Assembly (NCBI GenBank): GCA_964250765.1 | Contig: CAXUHF010000002.1 | Coordinates: forward strand, 1-64,000 | Source: JBBQVS01 sp964250765 | GTDB taxonomy: Bacteria > Chloroflexota > Ktedonobacteria > Ktedonobacterales > Ktedonobacteraceae | DNA length: 64,000 bases | Direction: 5' to 3' | In this document: positions 33,325-40,654 of the stretch, one piece after another | Layout of the letters: every line of letters starts with the position of its first letter | Position numbering within the stretch: position 1 is the stretch's first letter | Translations under genes and position numbers: made by a program | Notes under the pieces: generated by a model | Seen by the model: only the letters and a program-made list of their open reading frames with translations | The model's database searches: none | What the model was told of the DNA's origin: nothing

Positions 33325-35349
33325 CTACCCCGTTTGCCAAACGCCTGTAAAGGCCGCCTCCGCAGTTTGAGTCGCTAGCCCCATTTTATACGCATGAGAG
33401 GGAAGTACAAGTGTCGAAAGCTCTGGTCCGTCAAGGAATAGTGCCAGGTTGCCTTGTTGATATGTAAGACGGAGCGTGTGCCAACCGCGCAGATCAAAGG
33501 TTTGGGGAAGTCTCTGTGAAAGAATTTCGCTTGCGCGTTTAATAACAAGTGTGCAGTCCTTCGATGCGTCCTGTGTCAACCAGAGAAAGTACTTATCTAC
33601 TTCGTTTAGCCATAGCACAAGACCGAGAGCTACTACCTCATTCTCAGCGTTCAATTTCATAGTTGCGCCAAACTCGCATGACTCGTATCGAGAGCCTTTG
33701 AGGAGTATGTGTGTTCCAAGTGTTGAGCTTTTTTGTTCTAATGCTCCATCTCGCACTACCCAATCTGCTGCATTATCATCACTAACACCTTTTGTATCGT
33801 CCGTTTCTGTTTGCCAACCTAGAAGAGCAGGTGAGTAGGCATCATTGAGAAACTCATCACGGAAATGGTCGGTCAGGCTAATGCCAGTAAAGGCTGCACT
33901 ACAACGTTCTGTGAGCAAGCCAAATGAACGAAACTTACTCGCTAACTGGCCTTCTAGTATATGTATACCATCGAATTGCACCGTAAACACTGAGCCAGAT
34001 ACAGCGATAATTAGTTGGTGCCACGCTTGCAGTTTTGTATCAACAGGAAGAGGTACTGTTGAGCCAGTGATTTGTCCATCTATCCATGTGAGTTGAGCAT
34101 CAGGTGTAATGGTGAGGCGACATGAGTGAGCATCGTCCTGATGAAATACAACGCCATACGCGCCATCCCCTGCTAGCCAACGCAGATTTACTTCAAGCAA
34201 CCAATCAGTACGAAATTGCCGTTGTTGAGCGAGTATTGCGGATACGGTTGTTATTTCTGACTGTGTAACGGCTCCTTGTGAAACGTTCCAGTTGCCTTCA
34301 GACACCTGCCATGTGGTATTTAGCTCCGTCTTATCGAAGAGTTCATGAATACGTGGCAGTGCGGGCGCGGGTTGAGGTGTATATGTTGGCGCGGCGGTCC
34401 ACATCTCGTCGCCATGCCAGAAAAGACGATCAAGGCATGCATAACGTTCGAGCATACTCGATTGTAGTGCGTGATATGCAATGTATTGCTCCGCGTTATT
34501 GGGACTCAGCACAAATGAGTTGTGACCTGGGCTAAGGACATGCGAATTGCCTTGTACCAAAAAAGCATGTCCCGTTCTTCCTTGCCAATCTTGCCATGAG
34601 GTGTCATGCATGCCATTCGGACCCATTGGTACATCTGAGGTCGCGTAACTGATGGCGTAGTTATCGCGGTAGTAACATCCACCCGAAAACATTTCATAGT
34701 ATTTCCGACGATGCTGCAAGACGGTTGGCCCCTCTACCGTATACCAATCAATGCCACCTTTTGACTGACGCTGCGCTTCATACAGTTGCCATGCCTGACT
34801 TGGTGGAGTGACACGGGTGAGATTTCCCTCTAATGTAAAGGGGTCAAGAAGTCGATCAACGGCGTTGCCGCTGCCCACCATTCCTTTAGAAGAGTCAAGA
34901 TACTCAATCGTCATATAGAGAAACCATTGACCATCCAGGTCACGAAATACATGTGGGTCGATAGCCCAGGGAATTTGAGCACTTGTGAGGTCGCACCCGC
35001 TATCAATAAAGGGTCCCTCTGGTGAGTCTGCTACAGCTACGCGAATGCTTGCGACAAACTCTTCGTTCATATGAACTGCGTAGTACATAAGGAATTGACC
35101 ATTGTACATCGTGACCTCTGGTGCCCAATAGAGATAATATGGGTCGCCAAGTGCAGGCATAGCTTTACCTATTTCGGTCCACGAAACGAGGTCAGTGCTC
35201 GTGAGAATAGGAAATACTGGAGAACCTTGCGTGAGTTTCTCTTCAGCCTCTGTTGCATAAGCATAATAACGCCCACGCACCTTGAGGATAAAGGGATCGG
35301 GAAAGTTTTTTGACCAAATTGGATTGCTAAATGTTGATTGTCTATGCAT
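33325..35349 (-). CDS. Glycoside hydrolase family 43 with two C-terminal LamG-like domains
   Basis: A protein of about 674 residues. Residues up to about 335 form a GH43 five-bladed propeller: the general base Asp is in NFPDPFIL, the pKa-modulating Asp in WAIDPHVFRD, and the acid Glu in TVEGPTVLQH. The family hydrolyses arabinan or xylan side chains (arabinosidase, xylosidase). Two concanavalin-like domains follow, FDKTELNTTWQVSEGNWNVS... and FRDEFLNDAYSPALLGWQTE..., typical of carbohydrate-binding or lamin-G-like modules. No signal peptide is visible. Several in-frame starts exist (35409 GTG, 35382 ATG, 35349 ATG); 35349 leads directly into the catalytic domain. It closes the operon with ThuA and P1 peptidase genes, and an extended start would overlap ThuA. 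Confidence 0.9.
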   Translation of the reverse strand: MHRQSTFSNPIWSKNFPDPFILKVRGRYYAYATEAEEKLTQGSPVFPILTSTDLVSWTEIGKAMPALGDPYYLYWAPEVTMYNGQFLMYYAVHMNEEFVASIRVAVADSPEGPFIDSGCDLTSAQIPWAIDPHVFRDLDGQWFLYMTIEYLDSSKGMVGSGNAVDRLLDPFTLEGNLTRVTPPSQAWQLYEAQRQSKGGIDWYTVEGPTVLQHRRKYYEMFSGGCYYRDNYAISYATSDVPMGPNGMHDTSWQDWQGRTGHAFLVQGNSHVLSPGHNSFVLSPNNAEQYIAYHALQSSMLERYACLDRLFWHGDEMWTAAPTYTPQPAPALPRIHELFDKTELNTTWQVSEGNWNVSQGAVTQSEITTVSAILAQQRQFRTDWLLEVNLRWLAGDGAYGVVFHQDDAHSCRLTITPDAQLTWIDGQITGSTVPLPVDTKLQAWHQLIIAVSGSVFTVQFDGIHILEGQLASKFRSFGLLTERCSAAFTGISLTDHFRDEFLNDAYSPALLGWQTETDDTKGVSDDNAADWVVRDGALEQKSSTLGTHILLKGSRYESCEFGATMKLNAENEVVALGLVLWLNEVDKYFLWLTQDASKDCTLVIKRASEILSQRLPQTFDLRGWHTLRLTYQQGNLALFLDGPELSTLVLPSHAYKMGLATQTAEAAFTGVWQTG

Positions 35350-35393
35350 TATGTATTCCCAAATGAATTTTTTAAATCGCATTATCTTATCTA

Positions 35394-36041
35394 TTACCTG
35401 CTTGCCCACAGGATGCCACGTTGCATAATTTCAAGAGCTTCGGGTACATCGAAGTCACGTCTCACATGACCTAATGAAGAGTAGAAAACGTGCCCCTGTC
35501 CCCAGCGTTTTTTCCATACGACAGGCATTACACAACCTGCAATCCACGGCGCATATTCGTCACTAAATGTGGTTGTTGCCAGTACTTCATTAAGAGGGTC
35601 AACGTGCATGTAGTATTGTTCGGAATGCATGTGAAAGTCGTGTAGTCCTGCCGTGATAGGGTCATCGGTGTTCGTGATATGCACATCATAGTCGATGATA
35701 TTGCCGGGGTGCGCGACCCATTGACCTCCAACCATGAACTGATATTCGGTGCTGTTGCGGAACGAGTCTCCCATGCAACCGTGCCAACCTGCAATGCCCG
35801 CGCCGTTTTTGACTGCATTGAGCAATCCCTTTTCTTGTTCAGGCGTGAGAGTATCCATTGTCCAGATGGGAACAATTATATCAACAGAAGACAATTTGGA
35901 CTCGTTAAGGTAGGCGTCTAAGGTATGCGATACCTCGACATCATAGTCGTGTTCGCGCAAGAATGGTGCGAAGAGGTTCGCCCCTTGTTCTGGCTCATGG
36001 CCTTCCCAACCACCCCAGACGATCAGTGCCGATTTTTTCAC
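35394..36041 (-). CDS. ThuA domain protein
   Basis: A 215-residue protein of the ThuA family (class I glutamine-amidotransferase-like fold). Signatures are ALIVWGGWEGHEPEQGANLF, then GAGIAGWHGCMGDSF and the closing WGQGHVFYSSLGHVRRDF. Members are linked with trehalose or other sugar catabolism and reduction of keto-sugars, but the biochemical role is poorly defined. The location between a P1 peptidase gene (14 bases upstream) and a GH43 gene suggests a carbohydrate-use operon. The region before ATG 36041 contains a short AGGAGT site. Confidence 0.93.
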   Translation of the reverse strand: MKKSALIVWGGWEGHEPEQGANLFAPFLREHDYDVEVSHTLDAYLNESKLSSVDIIVPIWTMDTLTPEQEKGLLNAVKNGAGIAGWHGCMGDSFRNSTEYQFMVGGQWVAHPGNIIDYDVHITNTDDPITAGLHDFHMHSEQYYMHVDPLNEVLATTTFSDEYAPWIAGCVMPVVWKKRWGQGHVFYSSLGHVRRDFDVPEALEIMQRGILWASR

Positions 36042-36055
36042 GCTTATACTCCTGT

Positions 36056-37159
36056 TTAAGGTTGATATTTCTTCATTATACGTTGCAGGTTATCAAGTGG
36101 TAACGCATAGACGGTTCGACCTTGCCAGCCAACCATCGTTTCAGCAGCAGTCAGTGCATTCAGAATAGCCTCTTCTACGGCTTCCGCCACACCTTCAAAG
36201 AAGCTATCCAAGTGATCGTGAGGTATCATTTTGAGGTCATAAGGTCCCGCGGGGGCGGGAGCTGGAAGATGATTGCCTGTTGCAAAGGCGAGAAAGATAT
36301 CACCACTGCCGTTGCTTCCTATGCTTCCCACGCGAGACAAGCCTACGGTTGCACGTTTCGCGAGGCGTTTACACTGAATAGGCAACAGTGGGGCATCGGT
36401 TGCGATGACGACTATGATTGAGCCATCAGTTGCTTTTTTAAGCCACGGACTGGGAACACGTTCAAAGCCAAGTTCACGACCAACGGGTACACCGTCCACG
36501 CGTAAGAGTGGACGAGACCCGTAGTTCGTTTGTACAAGGACACCAACAGTATAGCGACCACTCGCTGAGTCCACAAGCCGTGAGGATGTACCTATGCCAC
36601 CTTTGAACTCATGACAGATCATGCCTGTACCACCACCAACATTGCCTTCCGCGACTGGTCCGGTTTTGGCGGCTTTCAAAGCTTCGTGGGCGTGCTCTTT
36701 TGTAACCTGAAATGCGGCGATGTCATTGAGCCAACCATCCCACGTTTCGGCGGCAATAGGCAGGGAACCGTCCCAACTACTTGCTATCGAAGCTGGAGCT
36801 TGACCCTGTTTCGCTTGCTCTGTAGGGTAGGCAGCGATAGCATCGCGTACAACGCCAACCGAGTTTGTATTGGTGATGCCAATGGGCGTATGCATCATGC
36901 CCGCTTCTTCTATCCAGGCTAAACCTGTCATTTCACCACATCCATTAAATATAAAGGAGCCTGCAAAGGCTGCATCAGCCCAGATATTTCCGTTGCGTGG
37001 TACAATCATGGTGACACCAGTACGTGCCACATGTGGTGTGTCATGAATAAGAGTGTACTGCCCGACAAGCACCCCTTCTACATCAGTAATGGCGTTATAG
37101 GGTCCAGTGGGAAGATGTCCAATAGATATGCCGAGGTCGCGTAATCTTGCGCGCGCCAT
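36056..37159 (-). CDS. P1 family peptidase (DmpA/BapA-like)
   Basis: A 367-residue member of the P1 (DmpA, beta-peptidyl aminopeptidase) family, which mature by self-cleavage between Gly and a catalytic Ser or Thr. N-terminal signatures are RLRDLGISIGHLPTGPYNAI and VLVGQYTLIHD. The central GGGTGMICHEFKGGIGTSSR is the typical region of the autoprocessing site. ASIASSWDG and ITNTNSVGVVRDA also fit. The enzyme should be an N-terminal-nucleophile aminopeptidase. The chosen start at 37159 has GGGGG upstream and opens the conserved domain; the frame runs further to 37219. It is the first gene of a likely three-gene operon with ThuA and GH43. Confidence 0.9.
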   Translation of the reverse strand: MARARLRDLGISIGHLPTGPYNAITDVEGVLVGQYTLIHDTPHVARTGVTMIVPRNGNIWADAAFAGSFIFNGCGEMTGLAWIEEAGMMHTPIGITNTNSVGVVRDAIAAYPTEQAKQGQAPASIASSWDGSLPIAAETWDGWLNDIAAFQVTKEHAHEALKAAKTGPVAEGNVGGGTGMICHEFKGGIGTSSRLVDSASGRYTVGVLVQTNYGSRPLLRVDGVPVGRELGFERVPSPWLKKATDGSIIVVIATDAPLLPIQCKRLAKRATVGLSRVGSIGSNGSGDIFLAFATGNHLPAPAPAGPYDLKMIPHDHLDSFFEGVAEAVEEAILNALTAAETMVGWQGRTVYALPLDNLQRIMKKYQP

Positions 37160-37329
37160 AATGTTTTCCCCCATTTCAAAAGTATGACCACTATAAAACG
37201 GTTTTTGCTCAGTATACACGAAAAGAGAAGAAAGAGTACCATTTTCCCTCCTTCCTCTTCTCAGATGTGCTAGTATAGACAGAACAGAACATCTCTATAA
37301 TAAGGGTGTGATAGTATGCCGTGTGTAAA

Positions 37330-37435
37330 GAAAAAGTAATATATTTATTTATAGATATTGCAAGAAGTTTAGATGTTTATGAGAAAAAGTAGTATGTTTG
37401 TCTATAGACATTCTAAGAAGTTTAAACACTCATGA
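37330..37435. repeat. Two 53-bp imperfect tandem repeats upstream of an anti-sigma gene
   Basis: Unit 1 (37330-37382) and unit 2 (37383-37435) both start gaaaaagta and end tatga/catga, with aagaagttta shared and other positions mostly transitions. Unit 2 contains the perfect 12-base palindrome tgtctatagaca and unit 1 a degraded form. They lie 68-173 bases before the ATG of the anti-sigma gene. They may be paired regulator sites. The rest of the 343-base interval (37160-37502) shows nothing else. Confidence 0.75.
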
Positions 37436-37502
37436 GAAAATGTGATCCATTCTCAGCAATCCATCGTAGTAAGGGTCAAGAAGACAGAATGGAGCGTCCA
37501 CT

Positions 37503-38369
37503 ATGACCTGTACCGAATTAGAAGAGTTATTGGGTGCGTATGTGCTCGATGCTGTTACACCCGAAGAACGGGTGGCTGTCGAAACTCATATCTCTGAATG
37601 TCCACGTTGCATACAACTCTTACAAGAGATGCGTGCTACGGTGGATTTTCTGCCACTCGCCGCGCCACAGGTAGAACCCGCACCTCAATTGAAAGGACGT
37701 ATTCTGTCTGCAGTACAAGCTGTTGCCAATGCATCCTCGCAATCTACACAAAACGTGCCCGCAATACGGTCCTTACGGGCATTACCATCACGAACGTCAG
37801 AGCAGGAGAGACCAACGGCACCAATGCCGACGCCAATACCAACTCCAATGCGTCGTCGCCCCGCTGCACGACAATGGGTGATGCCGCTCGTCGCCGCGGC
37901 AGCCGTGTTGTTCGTGATGCTTACAGGAGGTCTTACTGCCTGGAACATTTCGCTGCAGCATCAGGTTGCACATTTACAATCTAACGCGACTTCGTTGCAA
38001 CATCAGGTTGCAAGTCTACAGTCTAATGCGGTTACAACAACGACGTATACAATTACGGGAACGAAGAATGCACCAGGAGTCACAGGAGAGGCGAAACATA
38101 TTGTCGGCAATGGCGTCGATGTTACTGTAATGACTCTACGTGGCTTACCTGCGTTGCAAGGCCAAGAAGTCTTTCAAGGTTGGGAGATTCAGGGAACACA
38201 AACGAAAAGTGTCGGCTTGCTGAATACGCAACCAGATGGAACAGCCACAATTAACATTCCTGGCGATGTGAAAGGCAATGATGCTGTCGCAGTAAGCGTA
38301 GAAAAAGGTCCAACTGCAACACCCAATGCTCCAAAGGGCAAGGTATTGGCGGAAGGCAAAATTGTATAA
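37503..38369 (+). CDS. RskA-like anti-sigma factor with zf-HC2 motif
   Basis: A 288-residue membrane protein. The N-terminal cytoplasmic domain has the zinc anti-sigma motif HISECPRC (H-x3-C-x2-C) after EELLGAYVLDAVTPEE. One transmembrane segment lies near residues 120-145 (MPLVAAAAVLFVMLTGGL). A coiled stretch with two copies of LQHQVA(H/S)LQSNA follows, then an extracytoplasmic RskA-type domain (FQGWEIQGTQTKSVGLLNTQ, ending AVSVEKGPTA). Such proteins hold an ECF sigma factor until a signal arrives outside. No sigma gene is adjacent; the nearest in the window is at 58292. Two tandem repeats lie upstream. Confidence 0.9.
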   Translation: MTCTELEELLGAYVLDAVTPEERVAVETHISECPRCIQLLQEMRATVDFLPLAAPQVEPAPQLKGRILSAVQAVANASSQSTQNVPAIRSLRALPSRTSEQERPTAPMPTPIPTPMRRRPAARQWVMPLVAAAAVLFVMLTGGLTAWNISLQHQVAHLQSNATSLQHQVASLQSNAVTTTTYTITGTKNAPGVTGEAKHIVGNGVDVTVMTLRGLPALQGQEVFQGWEIQGTQTKSVGLLNTQPDGTATINIPGDVKGNDAVAVSVEKGPTATPNAPKGKVLAEGKIV

Positions 38370-38379
38370 GTTCATAAGT

Positions 38380-38416
38380 AAAAAAGGTCTTACAACATTG
38401 TTGTGAGACCTTTTTT
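38380..38416. terminator. Hairpin terminator between convergent genes
   Basis: 16-base arms, aaaaaaggtcttacaa and ttgtgagacctttttt, with one G-T pair and loop cattg. It is just after the anti-sigma stop and before the stop of the minus-strand gene at 38430, so it can serve both. Confidence 0.85.
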
Positions 38417-38429
38417 ATTTGCAAATGCA

Positions 38430-39185
38430 TCATGTCCGTCTTTTTATGGCAAAGAGTATGCTATAAAACAAAATTGTTCCTAGCAGAGAGCTTCCTAGAA
38501 TAAGCCATATATGCTGTAGTAGCAGGGAAAGAACACTACTTCCTGTAATGAGGCCAATACTATTGCTGGTGGTACAATTCGGGATCCAACCAGGCTGTGA
38601 GCCGGAGGACGGAGTGCTTTGTACCATCGGTGTTGCTGTTGGAAGTATGGGTGTACTTGTATCTATAGGTCCACCGCCGCCATCAAAATGCTTCAGAGAA
38701 ACACTTGGAGTTCCGTGGCCTTGATGCGGTGTTGGAGATGGAGTGTGCCGTATTGAAGTATTTGCGTAGAGCGCAGACTCCTGGCTCGTTGCACCAGAAG
38801 GTGTGGCAATGCAAGGCGTCGTCGTCGTTGCGATTGGTGTTGGCTGTATTGTTGCCACGGTTGGTGTTGACTGTGGTGTTGTCGCTACAGTTGGTGTTGA
38901 TTGTGGTATTGTCGTCGCGCCAGGCGTTAGTTGTGTTCCAACAACAACACTTACTGTAGGGGTTATATCGGGCACAACGGTGTTCCCAAAAGTAGGAACG
39001 GTGGGGTTTACTTGCCCTGATGACGTTTGCTGACGTTGAGGTTCTACTGACCTGTTCATTATAACTCTGTTCATTATAACAAAAAGTAGGGATATACCGA
39101 TACACATGAGAAAAAAAGCGAGGATGACCTGCCTTGCTCTTTTTCTACGGTCCTGATTCCAAAAAGCCATAAGTGTGTCTATCAT
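38430..39185 (-). CDS. Thr/Pro-rich membrane protein
   Basis: A 251-residue protein with a short basic N-terminus (NQDRRKRARQ), a transmembrane segment at about 20-38 (VILAFFLMCIGISLLFVIM), a long outside region very rich in Thr, Pro and Ser with repeated STPTVATTPQ units, and a second hydrophobic segment near the C-terminus (LLLQHIWLILGSSLLGTILF) before RRT. Two Cys are present in the outside region, plus a GGGG stretch. It looks like a cell-envelope spacer or anchor; no catalytic motif is visible. AGGA precedes ATG 39185. It lies 67 bases downstream of the PH-like gene on the same strand. Confidence 0.72.
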   Translation of the reverse strand: MIDTLMAFWNQDRRKRARQVILAFFLMCIGISLLFVIMNRVIMNRSVEPQRQQTSSGQVNPTVPTFGNTVVPDITPTVSVVVGTQLTPGATTIPQSTPTVATTPQSTPTVATIQPTPIATTTTPCIATPSGATSQESALYANTSIRHTPSPTPHQGHGTPSVSLKHFDGGGGPIDTSTPILPTATPMVQSTPSSGSQPGWIPNCTTSNSIGLITGSSVLSLLLQHIWLILGSSLLGTILFYSILFAIKRRT

Positions 39186-39252
39186 CTTCTGTCCTATCCT
39201 ATCCTGTATGCCGTGCAACGGGTGTAATGAATGAAACCCCTACAGTTGTTTT

Positions 39253-40461
39253 TCATTCAGCGACCTCAACTGGACGGTTAAGCAATGAGAGAGGAAGTGT
39301 TTCGATATCTTCCAGTTCGACGACTTGCTTGCTAGGCCGTATACCTGTTGCTTGCCTGCTGTAAGCAGCATGTCTTGGTTGCGTTGTACGTGCAGAGTAG
39401 GTGTGTTGTAGCGTTGGTTTATAAGCTGGTTGTTGCGGAGTATGTCCAGCACTTTGGGCTGTCTGATGTTGAAATTGACGTAGGATGTTATCGAGATAAA
39501 GAGCACATTCAAGCGGACGACTCATCTCAAAGACATGTCGCTTCGACCAGTGGTCAGCGGAGAAGACGATAGCGTTGCGCAAACGCGATACATGCGTAAG
39601 GCGTCTATAGTCAAGGACAATTTGGCCTGTTCTGCCTATGTAGATCATGCGTTTACTTGTGAGAATGAGTCTGCCATGATCTGCCGCAGTATAGCTAAAG
39701 TGTGTTTGCTGACCCTGTGCTATGACTGATGTCTCATTAGAGAGAGTAGCATCAGTACAATAGTGCGCTGTCTCTTCTGGAAGTAGACGTAATGGAACTG
39801 CTACTGACGGTAATGTATCGGCATCCGCCTGGTGTGCAAGTTCTTGTACATCGAAGCCGTATTTGCGTATTGAGCGATTTGCTTTAGCAGGCTGCTGCTC
39901 ACGCGTATATACGACATGCTGCTCAAGGTCTTGTAACCAAGAAGGTGCTTCGATTGGAGCAGTTGCGGCTTGCGTATATTCTTGTATAGTTCTCTCGACT
40001 GGGCTAGATGTTCGGAAGAGCGGGCGTACAGGGGAAGAGACAGTTTCTAGTCTCTCTGTTGTTAACGTTGTTGGTATGCTGGTGCGTATAGGTTGTGACT
40101 CTTGACGATCACGACTCCAACGTAAACGCGAGGTAACGTGAGTTGTGTCGTTACAATAGGTGTCTAAATAAGATACAATGCTTTTAGCGTTCTCTACAGC
40201 GGCAATACCACGTAGGATTACATCCTCTTTACGGAAACGCAATTCGAGGCGTACCGAGGGAATGTTTAGAACGGTGCGGTAGATAGCGCGCACATGCACC
40301 AAATCATCAAGTGCATATATAGTTCCGTCTACATCAATACGGTTGGAATAGAGGATACAAGTACGTTTCCAACCATAACTACAGGTTACAAGAGCTTTGT
40401 TCGAGACGCTTTCACGTCCAGCTTCGCTTCGACTATCAGTAGGGAATTGCATATGTTGCAT
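39253..40461 (-). CDS. Protein with two PH-like modules
   Basis: A 402-residue soluble protein. Residues 20-105 (KALVTCSYGWKRTCILYSNR, IDVDGTIYALDDLVHVRAIY, then LELRFRKEDVILRG) resemble a bacterial PH-like domain of the DUF6232 kind. A long disordered linker follows. Residues 220-325 (LRLLPEETAHYCTD, RLILTSKRMIYIGRTGQIVL, SADHWSKRHVFEMSRPLECA) match a second PH-like module of the YvbH/bPH type. The C-terminal tail is rich in Gln, Thr and Pro. Such domains bind lipids or proteins. A GGGAGG site precedes ATG 40461. The gene lies between the transglutaminase-like and Thr/Pro-rich membrane genes. Confidence 0.75.
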   Translation of the reverse strand: MQHMQFPTDSRSEAGRESVSNKALVTCSYGWKRTCILYSNRIDVDGTIYALDDLVHVRAIYRTVLNIPSVRLELRFRKEDVILRGIAAVENAKSIVSYLDTYCNDTTHVTSRLRWSRDRQESQPIRTSIPTTLTTERLETVSSPVRPLFRTSSPVERTIQEYTQAATAPIEAPSWLQDLEQHVVYTREQQPAKANRSIRKYGFDVQELAHQADADTLPSVAVPLRLLPEETAHYCTDATLSNETSVIAQGQQTHFSYTAADHGRLILTSKRMIYIGRTGQIVLDYRRLTHVSRLRNAIVFSADHWSKRHVFEMSRPLECALYLDNILRQFQHQTAQSAGHTPQQPAYKPTLQHTYSARTTQPRHAAYSRQATGIRPSKQVVELEDIETLPLSLLNRPVEVAE

Positions 40462-40594
40462 TCATCCTCCCATCCTCCACACGTTGTTTATGATAGATAT
40501 ATGATCCCTTTACCATTCCTACGAATAAAAACGACGGCACATGAGGGGAGTAACGTCTATTGATACATCCATGAATATAGATTTTTTAACGATA

Positions 40595-40649
40595 TAAATG
40601 GAAGAAATGCGTGAGTGCAGTACTTGCACTCACGCATTTCTTCCATTTA
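40595..40649. terminator. Long hairpin terminator
   Basis: Perfect 25-base arms starting taaatggaagaaatgcgtga, around a 5-base loop. It is 6 bases beyond the stop codon of the transglutaminase-like gene (minus strand) and upstream of the PH-like gene, so these two probably have separate transcripts. Confidence 0.85.
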
Positions 40650-40654
40650 CGCCA

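Noticed and set aside
37330..37435. Possible CRISPR array
   Set aside because: Only two imperfect tandem units without spacers, and no cas genes.
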